This document shows positions 24,980 to 32,430 of a stretch of 41,159 nucleotides of DNA, piece after piece (the stretch's first letter is position 1; every line of letters begins with the position of its first letter). A program made the translations under genes and the position numbers. The DNA comes from Aphanizomenon flos-aquae FACHB-1287 (GTDB taxonomy: Bacteria > Cyanobacteriota > Cyanobacteriia > Cyanobacteriales > Nostocaceae). A model generated the notes under the pieces. The model saw nothing but the letters and a program-made list of their open reading frames with translations, was not told the DNA's origin and ran no database searches. Location: NCBI RefSeq assembly GCF_014698755.1, contig NZ_JACJTO010000040.1:1-41159 (forward strand), in the 5' to 3' direction.

Positions 24980-26272
24980 CTAATTCATGCTCTTAATATA
25001 ATCTGCCAAAGTTTGTCCTACATAATCTCCATAGAGAATACCTTTTGCAGTTAATTCTATATGTTGTTGAGATATGGTGATAAAATCTTCTCTTTGGAGT
25101 TTGGTCAATAAGTCAGAACATAGAAATTCTAATCTGAAACCATGTCTTTTTTGAAACTTTTTCAAATCTAGACGCAGTAGTTTCATACCTAGTAACACAT
25201 CCCGCACCATCAGATCCAAACCAGTGAAGCGGTATCCACGAGCTAGTGGTAGTTCTCCAGCAGCAATCATTGCTGAGTATTTATCTGTATCGCTACTGTT
25301 TTGGAGAATGGAATCTTCTAAACAACCAAAGGCCGAAACTCCTAAACCATAGAAATCCATTCCCTGCCAAATGTTAGCAATATATTCACTGCGATCGCTA
25401 TTATTTTTGGTATAGGTAAAATAGCTCCAAGGTTGATAATTAGCTTGTGCAAATCTGTCCATTGCATACTGCATAAATTGTATTTCTTGTTCATCTGATG
25501 GTAGATGAACAACTTCTTCTCGAACACCAAGTTTATAAACTTCTGTGTTCGCAAATGCTTCCATTTTATAAACAGTGATGCTTTCTACTCCTGTATTAAT
25601 CGCACATTCTAGGCTATTGCGCCAAGTTTCATTAGTTTCTCCTGCTAATCCACTCAACAAATCAATATTAATTGCCCATTTACCTTGACCTGCTTTCTGG
25701 GCAATCTCTATAGCTCTGTAAGCTTGTTTCTCGTCGTGTCCTCTACCGCTCAATTTAATTACTTTATCGTCAAAAGATTGTACACCCATGCTCAGACGAT
25801 TTACTCCCAATTGAGCTAAGACTTCCATCTTAGATTTGGAAATTGTCAATGGTTCACCTTCAACAGAAAATTGTTTTTTGTCTCCAAAAAACTTGAAGTT
25901 TTCCTCTAAAGCTTCGACGATTTGGACAAATTGTGACTCTACTAATAAAGTAGGAGTTCCCCCACCGAAATAAACCGCGTGAATTGGTCTATTACTAAGT
26001 TGGAAACGTTCCGCAGCCATTTTAATTTCTTGGCAAAGATAATCAACATATCCTTGCACTTCTGGTCTTTCTTTTAAATCAATAGTTTTGTAGTAACAGA
26101 AGGAGCATCTTTGAGTACAAAAAGGAATATGGACATAAAGGCAGATTGGCTGCGGTTTCAATCTTTCGTCTAAAGCTTCCTTCTTCCACTGCTTAAAGGG
26201 TGGATAGTTAGGAGTTAAAGTGAGACGCTGGGGATGAAGTTCTGTGGTGTTAAGTTCAGCAACTAAAGTCAT
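24980..26272 (-). CDS. HemN/HemW-like radical SAM enzyme
   Basis: 430 aa. The iron-sulfur motif C-x3-C-x2-C is at residues 52-59 (PFCTQRCSFCYY), followed by YFGGGTPTLL, the glycine-rich SAM segment of the HemN family, and LSMGVQSFDD. The C-terminal HemN-type domain is present. Besides coproporphyrinogen oxidation and heme chaperoning, this family includes class C methyltransferases and cyclopropane-forming enzymes of natural-product pathways. It is placed between the carrier protein and a sulfotransferase, so it probably modifies a carrier-bound or aromatic intermediate. A heme role is unlikely here, but not excluded. Confidence 0.85.
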   Translation of the reverse strand: MTLVAELNTTELHPQRLTLTPNYPPFKQWKKEALDERLKPQPICLYVHIPFCTQRCSFCYYKTIDLKERPEVQGYVDYLCQEIKMAAERFQLSNRPIHAVYFGGGTPTLLVESQFVQIVEALEENFKFFGDKKQFSVEGEPLTISKSKMEVLAQLGVNRLSMGVQSFDDKVIKLSGRGHDEKQAYRAIEIAQKAGQGKWAINIDLLSGLAGETNETWRNSLECAINTGVESITVYKMEAFANTEVYKLGVREEVVHLPSDEQEIQFMQYAMDRFAQANYQPWSYFTYTKNNSDRSEYIANIWQGMDFYGLGVSAFGCLEDSILQNSSDTDKYSAMIAAGELPLARGYRFTGLDLMVRDVLLGMKLLRLDLKKFQKRHGFRLEFLCSDLLTKLQREDFITISQQHIELTAKGILYGDYVGQTLADYIKSMN

Positions 26273-26377
26273 AACTTTTTTCTGCAGGTTTTTAAACGTT
26301 CGTATGTTCTTAATTCAACTAGATCACAAAATATCTTCAACAAAGAATTCTGTTGTTTGCTAAATTTGTTGAATCCG

Positions 26378-26635
26378 TCAAGATTCCATTTTTTTAGCAA
26401 TAAATTCAGCCAATACTTGTAAATTACTGAATGAGGCCAGATTTAGCTCAGAATCAGAAAAACTAATAGAAAAATGATTCTCCATTAAAGATATTAACTC
26501 AACAGTGGCAATAGAATCAAAGCCTAAACCATCCTCAAATAATGGTAAATTTTCATCAATTTCTTCAGCCTGGAGATTGACATCCAGTTCTTCAGCAATA
26601 ATTTTTTTCAACTTATCTACTACAGTAGCAGACAT
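26378..26635 (-). CDS. Free-standing acyl carrier protein
   Basis: 85 aa four-helix carrier. The attachment site is Ser41 in DGLGFDSIATVEL, the standard D-S-(I/L) motif for 4'-phosphopantetheine. It lies 5 bases downstream of the ligase gene, which implies a shared transcript and that the ligase loads it. Its sequence is acidic, like a biosynthetic ACP. It is distinct from the carrier domain fused to the NRPS-like protein. Confidence 0.93.
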   Translation of the reverse strand: MSATVVDKLKKIIAEELDVNLQAEEIDENLPLFEDGLGFDSIATVELISLMENHFSISFSDSELNLASFSNLQVLAEFIAKKMES

Positions 26636-26640
26636 AGTAA

Positions 26641-28128
26641 TTATCTCCTAACTAAATTTGTGAAATCTGTTTTGTTGCCTATGGCAATAAGCGTTTGTCG
26701 ATCTACTTTACCATTAGATAATAAAGGCAAAGACGGCAGAAGCAATATGTGTTCAGGAATTGCCCTTTTAGGTAATAGCTGAAAACAGGAAGCCCGGATC
26801 TCTTTTTCTGACAACTGACTATTTTTAGTAAGAACACAGTATGCAATCAGTCCTTTCCCCCGTTGACTGTCTCCTTGTGCTTCAACTACTACCGCTTCTA
26901 TACCCGGAATAGTCTGAATTGCCTTTTCTACATCTGAGAATATCACCAAAAGACCATCTCGGTTCACACTGCGATCAGAGCGGCTTAAAACTTCTAAATA
27001 ACCATCTGAACTAATCCGACCCAAATCTTTAGTACAAAACCAATTACAATCTACATTTTCATATATGGGTTTTCCATCCCGATCAATATAGGCCTCAAAG
27101 CCATATTCATGCTGACACCAAAGTTCACCCACATCATTGTTCTCATTGGTAAATTCTCCTTGATTTTGTTCCACCCGCATCCGTACACCTGACACAGGTA
27201 AACCTAACTTTTGGATACGAACTTCTAAAGGTGCTTCTGGACTAGCTGCTGCCATTACCCCCATTTCTGTACTACCGTATAGTCTTACCAAGCAACCAAA
27301 CTGAGATTCATACTTTATAAAAGTATCCTCTTTCATGGTGTCACCAGCGGCTACTGTGAAGTTATATGGTCGAGAAGATTTACGCCCTTTCAGTAAAGTT
27401 TCACAAAAAACTGGAGTCATAAAAGCTACATTAGGATTAAATTCTTGCTCTCTTTGCAGATAGCGTAACAAATTAGCTCCCTTTTGTAAATCAATACAAG
27501 CTCCTACGGACACACTGGGGAGAAAAGCTGCACCTAAACCATACATATGATACAGTGGTACTGGTATTGCTACCCTAGCATCACTAGTCAGATTTAGTCT
27601 TTGTCCACAGTTTAAAGCATTTTGCCATACTTTAGCGTGGGAATGAACTACAAGCTTAGGAATTCCTGTACTTCCTGATGTGCGGAGATAAAGTTTTGCG
27701 GTCTTATCATCCTCTTTTTGAGCGTGATTATTCCATTCTGGATTTTCATGAATGAATATAAAAGATTCTGGCTGCTCCCAATTAATTACTTCCCCTTGAT
27801 TAGTCAGGCTTTCAGGGATAATCCGATAACGGCAAAATGGGGGAACAGATTGCTGTAAGTTTTGTGGTGAGGCTGTTTTAACTTCCTTAGGAACTAATAA
27901 AAAACTATAACCAGCCTCTAATAAATATAACAATGTTAAAGCACTAGTTAAAGAATTTTCACACTCCAAAACTAAACAATCTTTGGTACTAACATCCTGC
28001 TGGGCAAAGAAATTTTTTAGATGTACAAAGATATTTTTAATATCTTTGTATGAGCAGGAAAGTAGTCCATCCGTTATAACGTTTTCCGGTTTTGAGTTTA
28101 AGGATTCCAGGTCTTGAATTAGCAACAT
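26641..28128 (-). CDS. Acyl/aryl-AMP ligase (ANL superfamily)
   Basis: 495 aa adenylate-forming enzyme with all core motifs: LRTSGSTGIPKLV (A3), LYGSTEMGV (A5), CTKDLGRISSDGYLEVLSR (A7-A8) and LSNGKVDRQTL with the catalytic Lys (A10). It activates a carboxylic acid as an acyl-AMP and passes it to a thiol, here most likely the carrier protein encoded next. The chorismate lyase in the cluster makes 4-hydroxybenzoate a candidate substrate, but the binding pocket residues were not decoded. First gene of the minus-strand run, starting in the divergent intergenic region. Confidence 0.9.
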   Translation of the reverse strand: MLLIQDLESLNSKPENVITDGLLSCSYKDIKNIFVHLKNFFAQQDVSTKDCLVLECENSLTSALTLLYLLEAGYSFLLVPKEVKTASPQNLQQSVPPFCRYRIIPESLTNQGEVINWEQPESFIFIHENPEWNNHAQKEDDKTAKLYLRTSGSTGIPKLVVHSHAKVWQNALNCGQRLNLTSDARVAIPVPLYHMYGLGAAFLPSVSVGACIDLQKGANLLRYLQREQEFNPNVAFMTPVFCETLLKGRKSSRPYNFTVAAGDTMKEDTFIKYESQFGCLVRLYGSTEMGVMAAASPEAPLEVRIQKLGLPVSGVRMRVEQNQGEFTNENNDVGELWCQHEYGFEAYIDRDGKPIYENVDCNWFCTKDLGRISSDGYLEVLSRSDRSVNRDGLLVIFSDVEKAIQTIPGIEAVVVEAQGDSQRGKGLIAYCVLTKNSQLSEKEIRASCFQLLPKRAIPEHILLLPSLPLLSNGKVDRQTLIAIGNKTDFTNLVRR

Positions 28129-28486
28129 AATGATTTATTCCCCAGCAAAGTCCATTTGTATATTTAGACATATTGACTGTATTTATCCATTTTGGTACAA
28201 GTTATTGTCATAACTCATGCTTAGTATTTTTTATACTAATGACACTTAGGGAATTTGCGATTAACCATAGATTGCACCCGCTCAATGGATCTAGAAAGTT
28301 AAATGTGCCTTTTGGCTGCGAAAAGCAGCACATTGCCAAAAAAGCAGTTTCTTTAGCACTGAAAAACATGATACAGACTATATCAAATATTGTCAATTTT
28401 TTTTTAAAGAGTTGACACATAAAAATTTTTGATATACCATCAGTGCCAGGGTAATAAAAAAACAACAAATTAGGAGTTATCCGAAT
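28129..28486. promoter_or_regulatory. Divergent control region of the cluster
   Basis: 358 bases between the ligase (minus) and the sulfatase (plus). It must hold the promoters of both arms. On the plus strand TTGACA at 28412-28417 precedes TATACC at 28433, with a spacer of only 15 bases, so it is a weak candidate. Open frames of about 80 codons on both strands here show no conserved motif and are not called as genes. Confidence 0.45.
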
Positions 28487-30403
28487 ATGACCTCTGGAAT
28501 AGGTAGCTTACCGACAAAACCCAACATTGTAATTTTACTGAACGACCAAGATAGTGCTGCAGTAGCAGAAACTTGGCCACAAAGCTTTGAGGAGGAAAAC
28601 TTACCAGCACTAAAGCGTCTAAAACAAAATGGCTTAAACTTCAAAAAAGCATTTATTGGTTCTGCCGCTTGTTCACCTAGTCGAGCTTGTTTTCTTACTA
28701 GTACTTATCCCCAAGAAAATGGCGTTTTACAAACTCTAGGAGATGTAAAATCAGATGACCGTGTGAGCGCTGTTAGTACCCCTGTTGGTTTCGCTCAAAG
28801 TGTTCTCCGTCCTACCCAGCTTAACCTGGGTCATATGCTTAAAGCTGCTGGATATAAAGTTTACTGGAAAGGCAAGTGGCACTTGAGCCACCCCGTCAAT
28901 GGTACTAATACCTGGACTGATGAAGACGTTAAGTTTATGAAAGAAGCTTACGGCTTTGATGGATGGAATCCTAGTGATGCAGGTATTACCAAAATCGACC
29001 CTCAATTATTTGGAAAAGGTTTGTGCTTACATGACATCCGCTTTTTGGAAGGCAATAAAAATGCCTGTGTTCAAGATGCTGATAAAACCAAGGCTTGTAA
29101 ACAACCTTTAGTAGATGCAGAAAGTATTCTGGAATTTATTGAGAGATATAATCCTGAAGACGGTCCTTTTTGTCTGATTGTATCTTTAGTTAATCCTCAT
29201 GATATTCACTCTGCTCCTCACTTTGAGCCAGAAGCAGGATATGACGAGGAAGAGTTTCGCCATTTTAACCTTCCCGTACCTGCAAATGTAGAGGAAGATT
29301 TATCAAGTAAACCAGAAGTCCATGAAATCAGAAGACAAGGGGCTAGAGTTGGTGATGCTAATGTTTCTAAAAGACTAGCAAAAGAAGCAAAAGAGAAACT
29401 AGCAAAAGCAAATACTACTGGACTGACTCAAACAGAAATTGATAAGCTCAAACAAGAGGCTGCAGAGTTAGAAAAGAAATCCAAACGAGTAGTATTTGGA
29501 GAAGCAAAGAGTAATGCTGAGATTCCAGAATCTCGACAACTATTTGTGAACTTCTATGGCTATTTGAAGAAGATCGTAGACGAGCAAATGAATAGAGTTC
29601 TCGAAGCGATGGATGAGAAGGGTTTGCTTGCAAATACTTTAGTCGTAAGGACTTCTGATCATGGTGAGATGTGTCTTGCTCATGGACAAAGAGAAAAGAA
29701 TTACTTTGCTTATGAAGAAGTAATGCGCGTTCCTTTGGTCTTCTCTCATCCCACACTATTTCCCACACCACGGGAAACCAATGTTTTAGCTAGTAGCCTT
29801 GATGTCTTACCAACTTTAGCGCGTATTGTTGGTGTCTATGATATGTTCAAGTATGCGTTTAAAGGATCTGATCTCACACCTTTATTTATAGATCCTGAAG
29901 CAAAAATTACCTGGTCTTTTGACTCAGAAACAGAGCGGGACTCGATTCATTACGCTAGTGATGATGGTTTCTTACCAGATCGTTTTCAATATACTCCTAT
30001 TTACATCCGCACTGTCCGCACTGATAACTGGAAGTATTCAGTTTACTTTAATAGGTTAGGGAACAGATTTGAGTACGAGCTGTACAATTTAGAAAATGAT
30101 CCTCAGGAAAATAACAATCTGGTTGGTGTAGCTAGATATTTTGACAAACAACAAGAGTTACATACCAAGTTACAAACATTAATGATCAAAATGGGGACTG
30201 TACCTACTCCCTATTGGATATATACAGAAGCAATGCAGAAAACTTCATTTGTACCGCCACAATACTGGCCTACAAGTCCTGAAGCTGTATTGGGTGGTAG
30301 AATGCAGTACGAAGCTAATAAAGCTCAACAAAAATTCAGACGTTCAACCCTAATTCAATCCCAGGTGAACCAAGTATCTCCTGATTTGTGGTGGGTTGGA
30401 TAA
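28487..30403 (+). CDS. Type I sulfatase (formylglycine-dependent), cytoplasmic
   Basis: 638 aa alkaline-phosphatase-superfamily sulfatase. Residues 62-66 are CSPSR, where the Cys is oxidised to formylglycine. The metal and sulfate ligands are seen in LLNDQDS (about 17-23), KGKWHLS and RTSDHGEMCLAHG. It hydrolyses sulfate esters, and choline-sulfatase-like members have a comparable x-D-Q start. No signal peptide is present, so it should be cytosolic. A Lys/Glu/Ala-rich, probably coiled-coil stretch is inserted near residues 285-345 (AKEAKEKLAKAN). Opposite a cluster of three sulfotransferases, it could trim, activate or detoxify a sulfated product, or recycle sulfate. Activity needs a formylglycine-generating enzyme, not in this window. 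Confidence 0.9.
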   Translation: MTSGIGSLPTKPNIVILLNDQDSAAVAETWPQSFEEENLPALKRLKQNGLNFKKAFIGSAACSPSRACFLTSTYPQENGVLQTLGDVKSDDRVSAVSTPVGFAQSVLRPTQLNLGHMLKAAGYKVYWKGKWHLSHPVNGTNTWTDEDVKFMKEAYGFDGWNPSDAGITKIDPQLFGKGLCLHDIRFLEGNKNACVQDADKTKACKQPLVDAESILEFIERYNPEDGPFCLIVSLVNPHDIHSAPHFEPEAGYDEEEFRHFNLPVPANVEEDLSSKPEVHEIRRQGARVGDANVSKRLAKEAKEKLAKANTTGLTQTEIDKLKQEAAELEKKSKRVVFGEAKSNAEIPESRQLFVNFYGYLKKIVDEQMNRVLEAMDEKGLLANTLVVRTSDHGEMCLAHGQREKNYFAYEEVMRVPLVFSHPTLFPTPRETNVLASSLDVLPTLARIVGVYDMFKYAFKGSDLTPLFIDPEAKITWSFDSETERDSIHYASDDGFLPDRFQYTPIYIRTVRTDNWKYSVYFNRLGNRFEYELYNLENDPQENNNLVGVARYFDKQQELHTKLQTLMIKMGTVPTPYWIYTEAMQKTSFVPPQYWPTSPEAVLGGRMQYEANKAQQKFRRSTLIQSQVNQVSPDLWWVG

Positions 30404-30537
30404 AACCGAGAAAACTGCCCATTGAGATAGTGAAGTCATTGTAGAAATTGCTGAGGGTAGAATGATTTCTGCACCTACTCTCAGATTTCTACAAAGTTTC
30501 TAAAATTACATCAACGATTAAATTTTGGTGAGAAAAC

Positions 30538-31011
30538 ATGAAAAAAATTGCGGGGATTTTGTCATTACTTCTGTGTTTAGCAACATTTTTTATGACTCCA
30601 TCAGCTCTAGCTGACGTATCTCCAGTTCCAGTAATAACCTCATCTCCAGTATCTGTACCAGTTCTAGATGAAAACGATCCTATCTGGAAACTAAGTTCAC
30701 CAACTTTTACATCTCAGGGAGGTACTGTATATCACGGTTATGTTATTAATCCCAAACTTTGGAATCTCACAACCGGAACGGGATCACGGAAATTTGTGAC
30801 TCATGTTTACTTTGAAGAACCCTATCAAAATATACCTACAGTCACTGTTTCTCTAACTGGATTAGATACAAATAATCTAGCCAATCAACGCATTGTGGTT
30901 AAACCTATTAATATCACCCTAACTGGATTCGATTTAGAATTTAGCACTTGGGCTGATAGCGGAGTTTATTCAGTTTGGTCAAATTGGACTGCTTTTGGCA
31001 ATAATGCTTGA
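30538..31011 (+). CDS. Secreted H-type lectin-like protein 1
   Basis: 157 aa with a cleavable signal peptide (MKKIAGILSLLLCLATFFMT, cut after ALA) and a Pro/Val/Ser linker, then one H-type lectin-like domain. The hallmarks are RKFVTHVYFEEPYQNIPTV, VSLTGLD, and FDLEFSTWADSGVYSVWSNW followed by TAFG. H-type lectins (Helix pomatia agglutinin, discoidin C-terminal domain) bind N-acetylgalactosamine and related sugars, usually as trimers. It is the longest of three tandem paralogues. Expected in the periplasm or outside the cell. It follows the sulfatase by 135 bases on the same strand, which may link it to that gene. Confidence 0.8.
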   Translation: MKKIAGILSLLLCLATFFMTPSALADVSPVPVITSSPVSVPVLDENDPIWKLSSPTFTSQGGTVYHGYVINPKLWNLTTGTGSRKFVTHVYFEEPYQNIPTVTVSLTGLDTNNLANQRIVVKPINITLTGFDLEFSTWADSGVYSVWSNWTAFGNNA

Positions 31012-31063
31012 TAGAAAATTTAGCTAATCTGCTGAAGACAATAATTTTTGTTTGGAGAAAAGA

Positions 31064-31477
31064 ATGAAGAAGATACTGTGCTTTTTGTCCCTAATTCTCT
31101 GTTTGACAACATTTTTCATTTCACCATCAGCTCAAGCTCAAACTAGTGAACTCAACCTCCAAAATGTTAAGGAATTTAAAGTTCAGGGGGGAGCATTAGT
31201 TAATGGTTATTCTGCTAACCCTGAAAAATGGAATCTTTTAACTGGTACTGGAAATCGTGAATTTACCAGTCACGTTGATTTTAAAGAAGCCTATGCCCAA
31301 AAACCAGTTGTTGTGTTAGCAATTTCTGGTTTAGACGTATTAAATGCTGCCAATAATCGAATTACAGCTACAGCTACAAACGTTACTCCAACAGGATTTG
31401 ATATCAATTACAAAACCTGGGCAGATAGCCAGATTTGGTCGGTATTTTTGAATTGGACTGCATTTGGTGGTAAATAA
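31064..31477 (+). CDS. Secreted H-type lectin-like protein 2
   Basis: 137 aa. Signal peptide MKKILCFLSLILCLTTFF, cut after AQA, then one H-type lectin-like domain with REFTSHVDFKEAYAQKPVV, ISGLD, and GFDINYKTWADSQIWSVFLN followed by WTAFGG. The ATG at 31064 is chosen because GGAG stands 8 bases upstream; the frame runs on to a TTG at 31052, which overlaps that site. It lies 52 bases after lectin 1. The signal peptides of the three paralogues are almost the same, so they arose by tandem duplication and then diverged in the sugar-binding face. Confidence 0.8.
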   Translation: MKKILCFLSLILCLTTFFISPSAQAQTSELNLQNVKEFKVQGGALVNGYSANPEKWNLLTGTGNREFTSHVDFKEAYAQKPVVVLAISGLDVLNAANNRITATATNVTPTGFDINYKTWADSQIWSVFLNWTAFGGK

Positions 31478-31524
31478 AAAAATTTACAACCTATCTAGTA
31501 AAACAATAGATATTGGGAAGAACA

Positions 31525-31929
31525 ATGAAGAAAATTGCTTGGCTTTTGTCTTTAATTTTGTGTGTTGCTACTTTGATGATTTGTCCGCCAGCACAAGCTG
31601 CCCAAGAGTGGGAAATGATTTCACCCTATTTGCGATTTCAAGGTGGTAATCTCTATTACGGTGCCTATGAAAATGGACAAACATGGACTCTTAATCAAGG
31701 AACTGGAGAGCGGAAGTATACCAGCCATATTGATTTTAAAGATTCCTATGTTATTCCTCCCAATGTGATTGTTTCACTGACTGGGATAGATGGGGATAAT
31801 AAAGCTAATAGTCGCATTAATGTTGTGGCTACAAATGTAACAGAAACAGGATTTGATATAGAATACAAAACCTGGGCAGATACCAAAATTACTTCAATTT
31901 GGTCAAGTTGGACTGCATTAGGCGAGTAA
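31525..31929 (+). CDS. Secreted H-type lectin-like protein 3
   Basis: 134 aa. Signal peptide MKKIAWLLSLILCVATLMIC, cut after AQA, then an H-type lectin-like domain with RKYTSHIDFKDSYVIPPNV, LTGIDG, and GFDIEYKTWADTKITSIWSS followed by WTALG. The ATG at 31525 has GGGAAG just upstream; a TTG four codons earlier is less likely. It is 47 bases after lectin 2, so the three form one short operon or a read-through unit from the sulfatase. Confidence 0.8.
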   Translation: MKKIAWLLSLILCVATLMICPPAQAAQEWEMISPYLRFQGGNLYYGAYENGQTWTLNQGTGERKYTSHIDFKDSYVIPPNVIVSLTGIDGDNKANSRINVVATNVTETGFDIEYKTWADTKITSIWSSWTALGE

Positions 31930-32430
31930 TATTCTTTCTTGATTGTAATAGTCTTAGAGGATGTTTGAAAAGTCGGACAGGTTCTAGACTGATGAAAAAT
32001 CAAGGCTAATGGAATCACGTATTCTTGGTCCAGTAAATGACAGGCCATGGCTAACATGGCCACAATGATCTAGTTAAACTGACCGAAAAAAGTCGGATAC
32101 CAGCCCCGTCCTTTTAGGACGGGTTTATAGTAAACTAGGTATAGTCGCAATAGGGTATTGGGAGACTATAAACGGACACTCCAGACTGGACAGATTTTCG
32201 GTAGCATCGGTCAATGGAGTGTCAAGTAATCCTCGCTCATGAAAGGACGAGGAGGTATGTCAAATTGTTGCTACATTTATTTCTGGTAGGAAGCACTGCA
32301 ATAGTGTTATGATGTGTAAATTGGGCTGTTTATGATTTTTGAGTTTTTGTTTTAGAAGACAATAACTCCACTTTATCAGCCCTCTTTTCATCCTATTTTT
32401 TTAGCAAAGGTATTGACAAGGTTAGTAAAA
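31930..32430. other. Spacer with a mobile element between lectin 3 and the aminotransferase
   Basis: It holds the second miniature IS605-like element (32080-32263) and the aminotransferase leader. No coding sequence is supported. The element sits between the lectin and aminotransferase genes, so it may separate the aminotransferase from the upstream transcript. Confidence 0.5.
32080..32263 (+). mobile_element. Miniature IS200/IS605-like element, copy B (possible orphan guide-RNA scaffold)
   Basis: A 184-base block aligned with copy A at 4607-4788. The left hairpin is CCCCGTCCTTTTAGGACGGG and the right one is CCTCG-CTCATGAAAGGA-CGAGG, ending GGTATGTCAA. Only the loop of the right hairpin and about 30 bases in the middle differ strongly, so the hairpin shapes have been kept while their bases changed. 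The last bases before the host flank match the TCAA right cleavage site known for IS608-type elements. No TnpA or TnpB is encoded. Confidence 0.6.

Noticed and set aside
24980-26272. Heme biosynthesis gene hemN/hemW
   Set aside because: The family signature is there, but the position in a tight biosynthetic run favours a pathway enzyme, so no hem symbol was given.
13667-28128. Saxitoxin or cylindrospermopsin cluster
   Set aside because: APS kinase and sulfotransferase genes occur in both, but the diagnostic genes (sxtA-type start enzyme, amidinotransferase, PKS modules) are absent.
13667-28128. Purely a sulfated polysaccharide locus
   Set aside because: The flippase and family-2 sulfotransferase would fit, but there is no glycosyltransferase, while ACP, ligase, condensation and reductase domains point to a small molecule. 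It stays a minor alternative.
28173-28468. Open frames of 80-86 codons on both strands between the ligase and the sulfatase
   Set aside because: No conserved motif, no ribosome-binding site, and both overlap the needed promoter region. Chance frames in an AT-rich divergent spacer are more likely.
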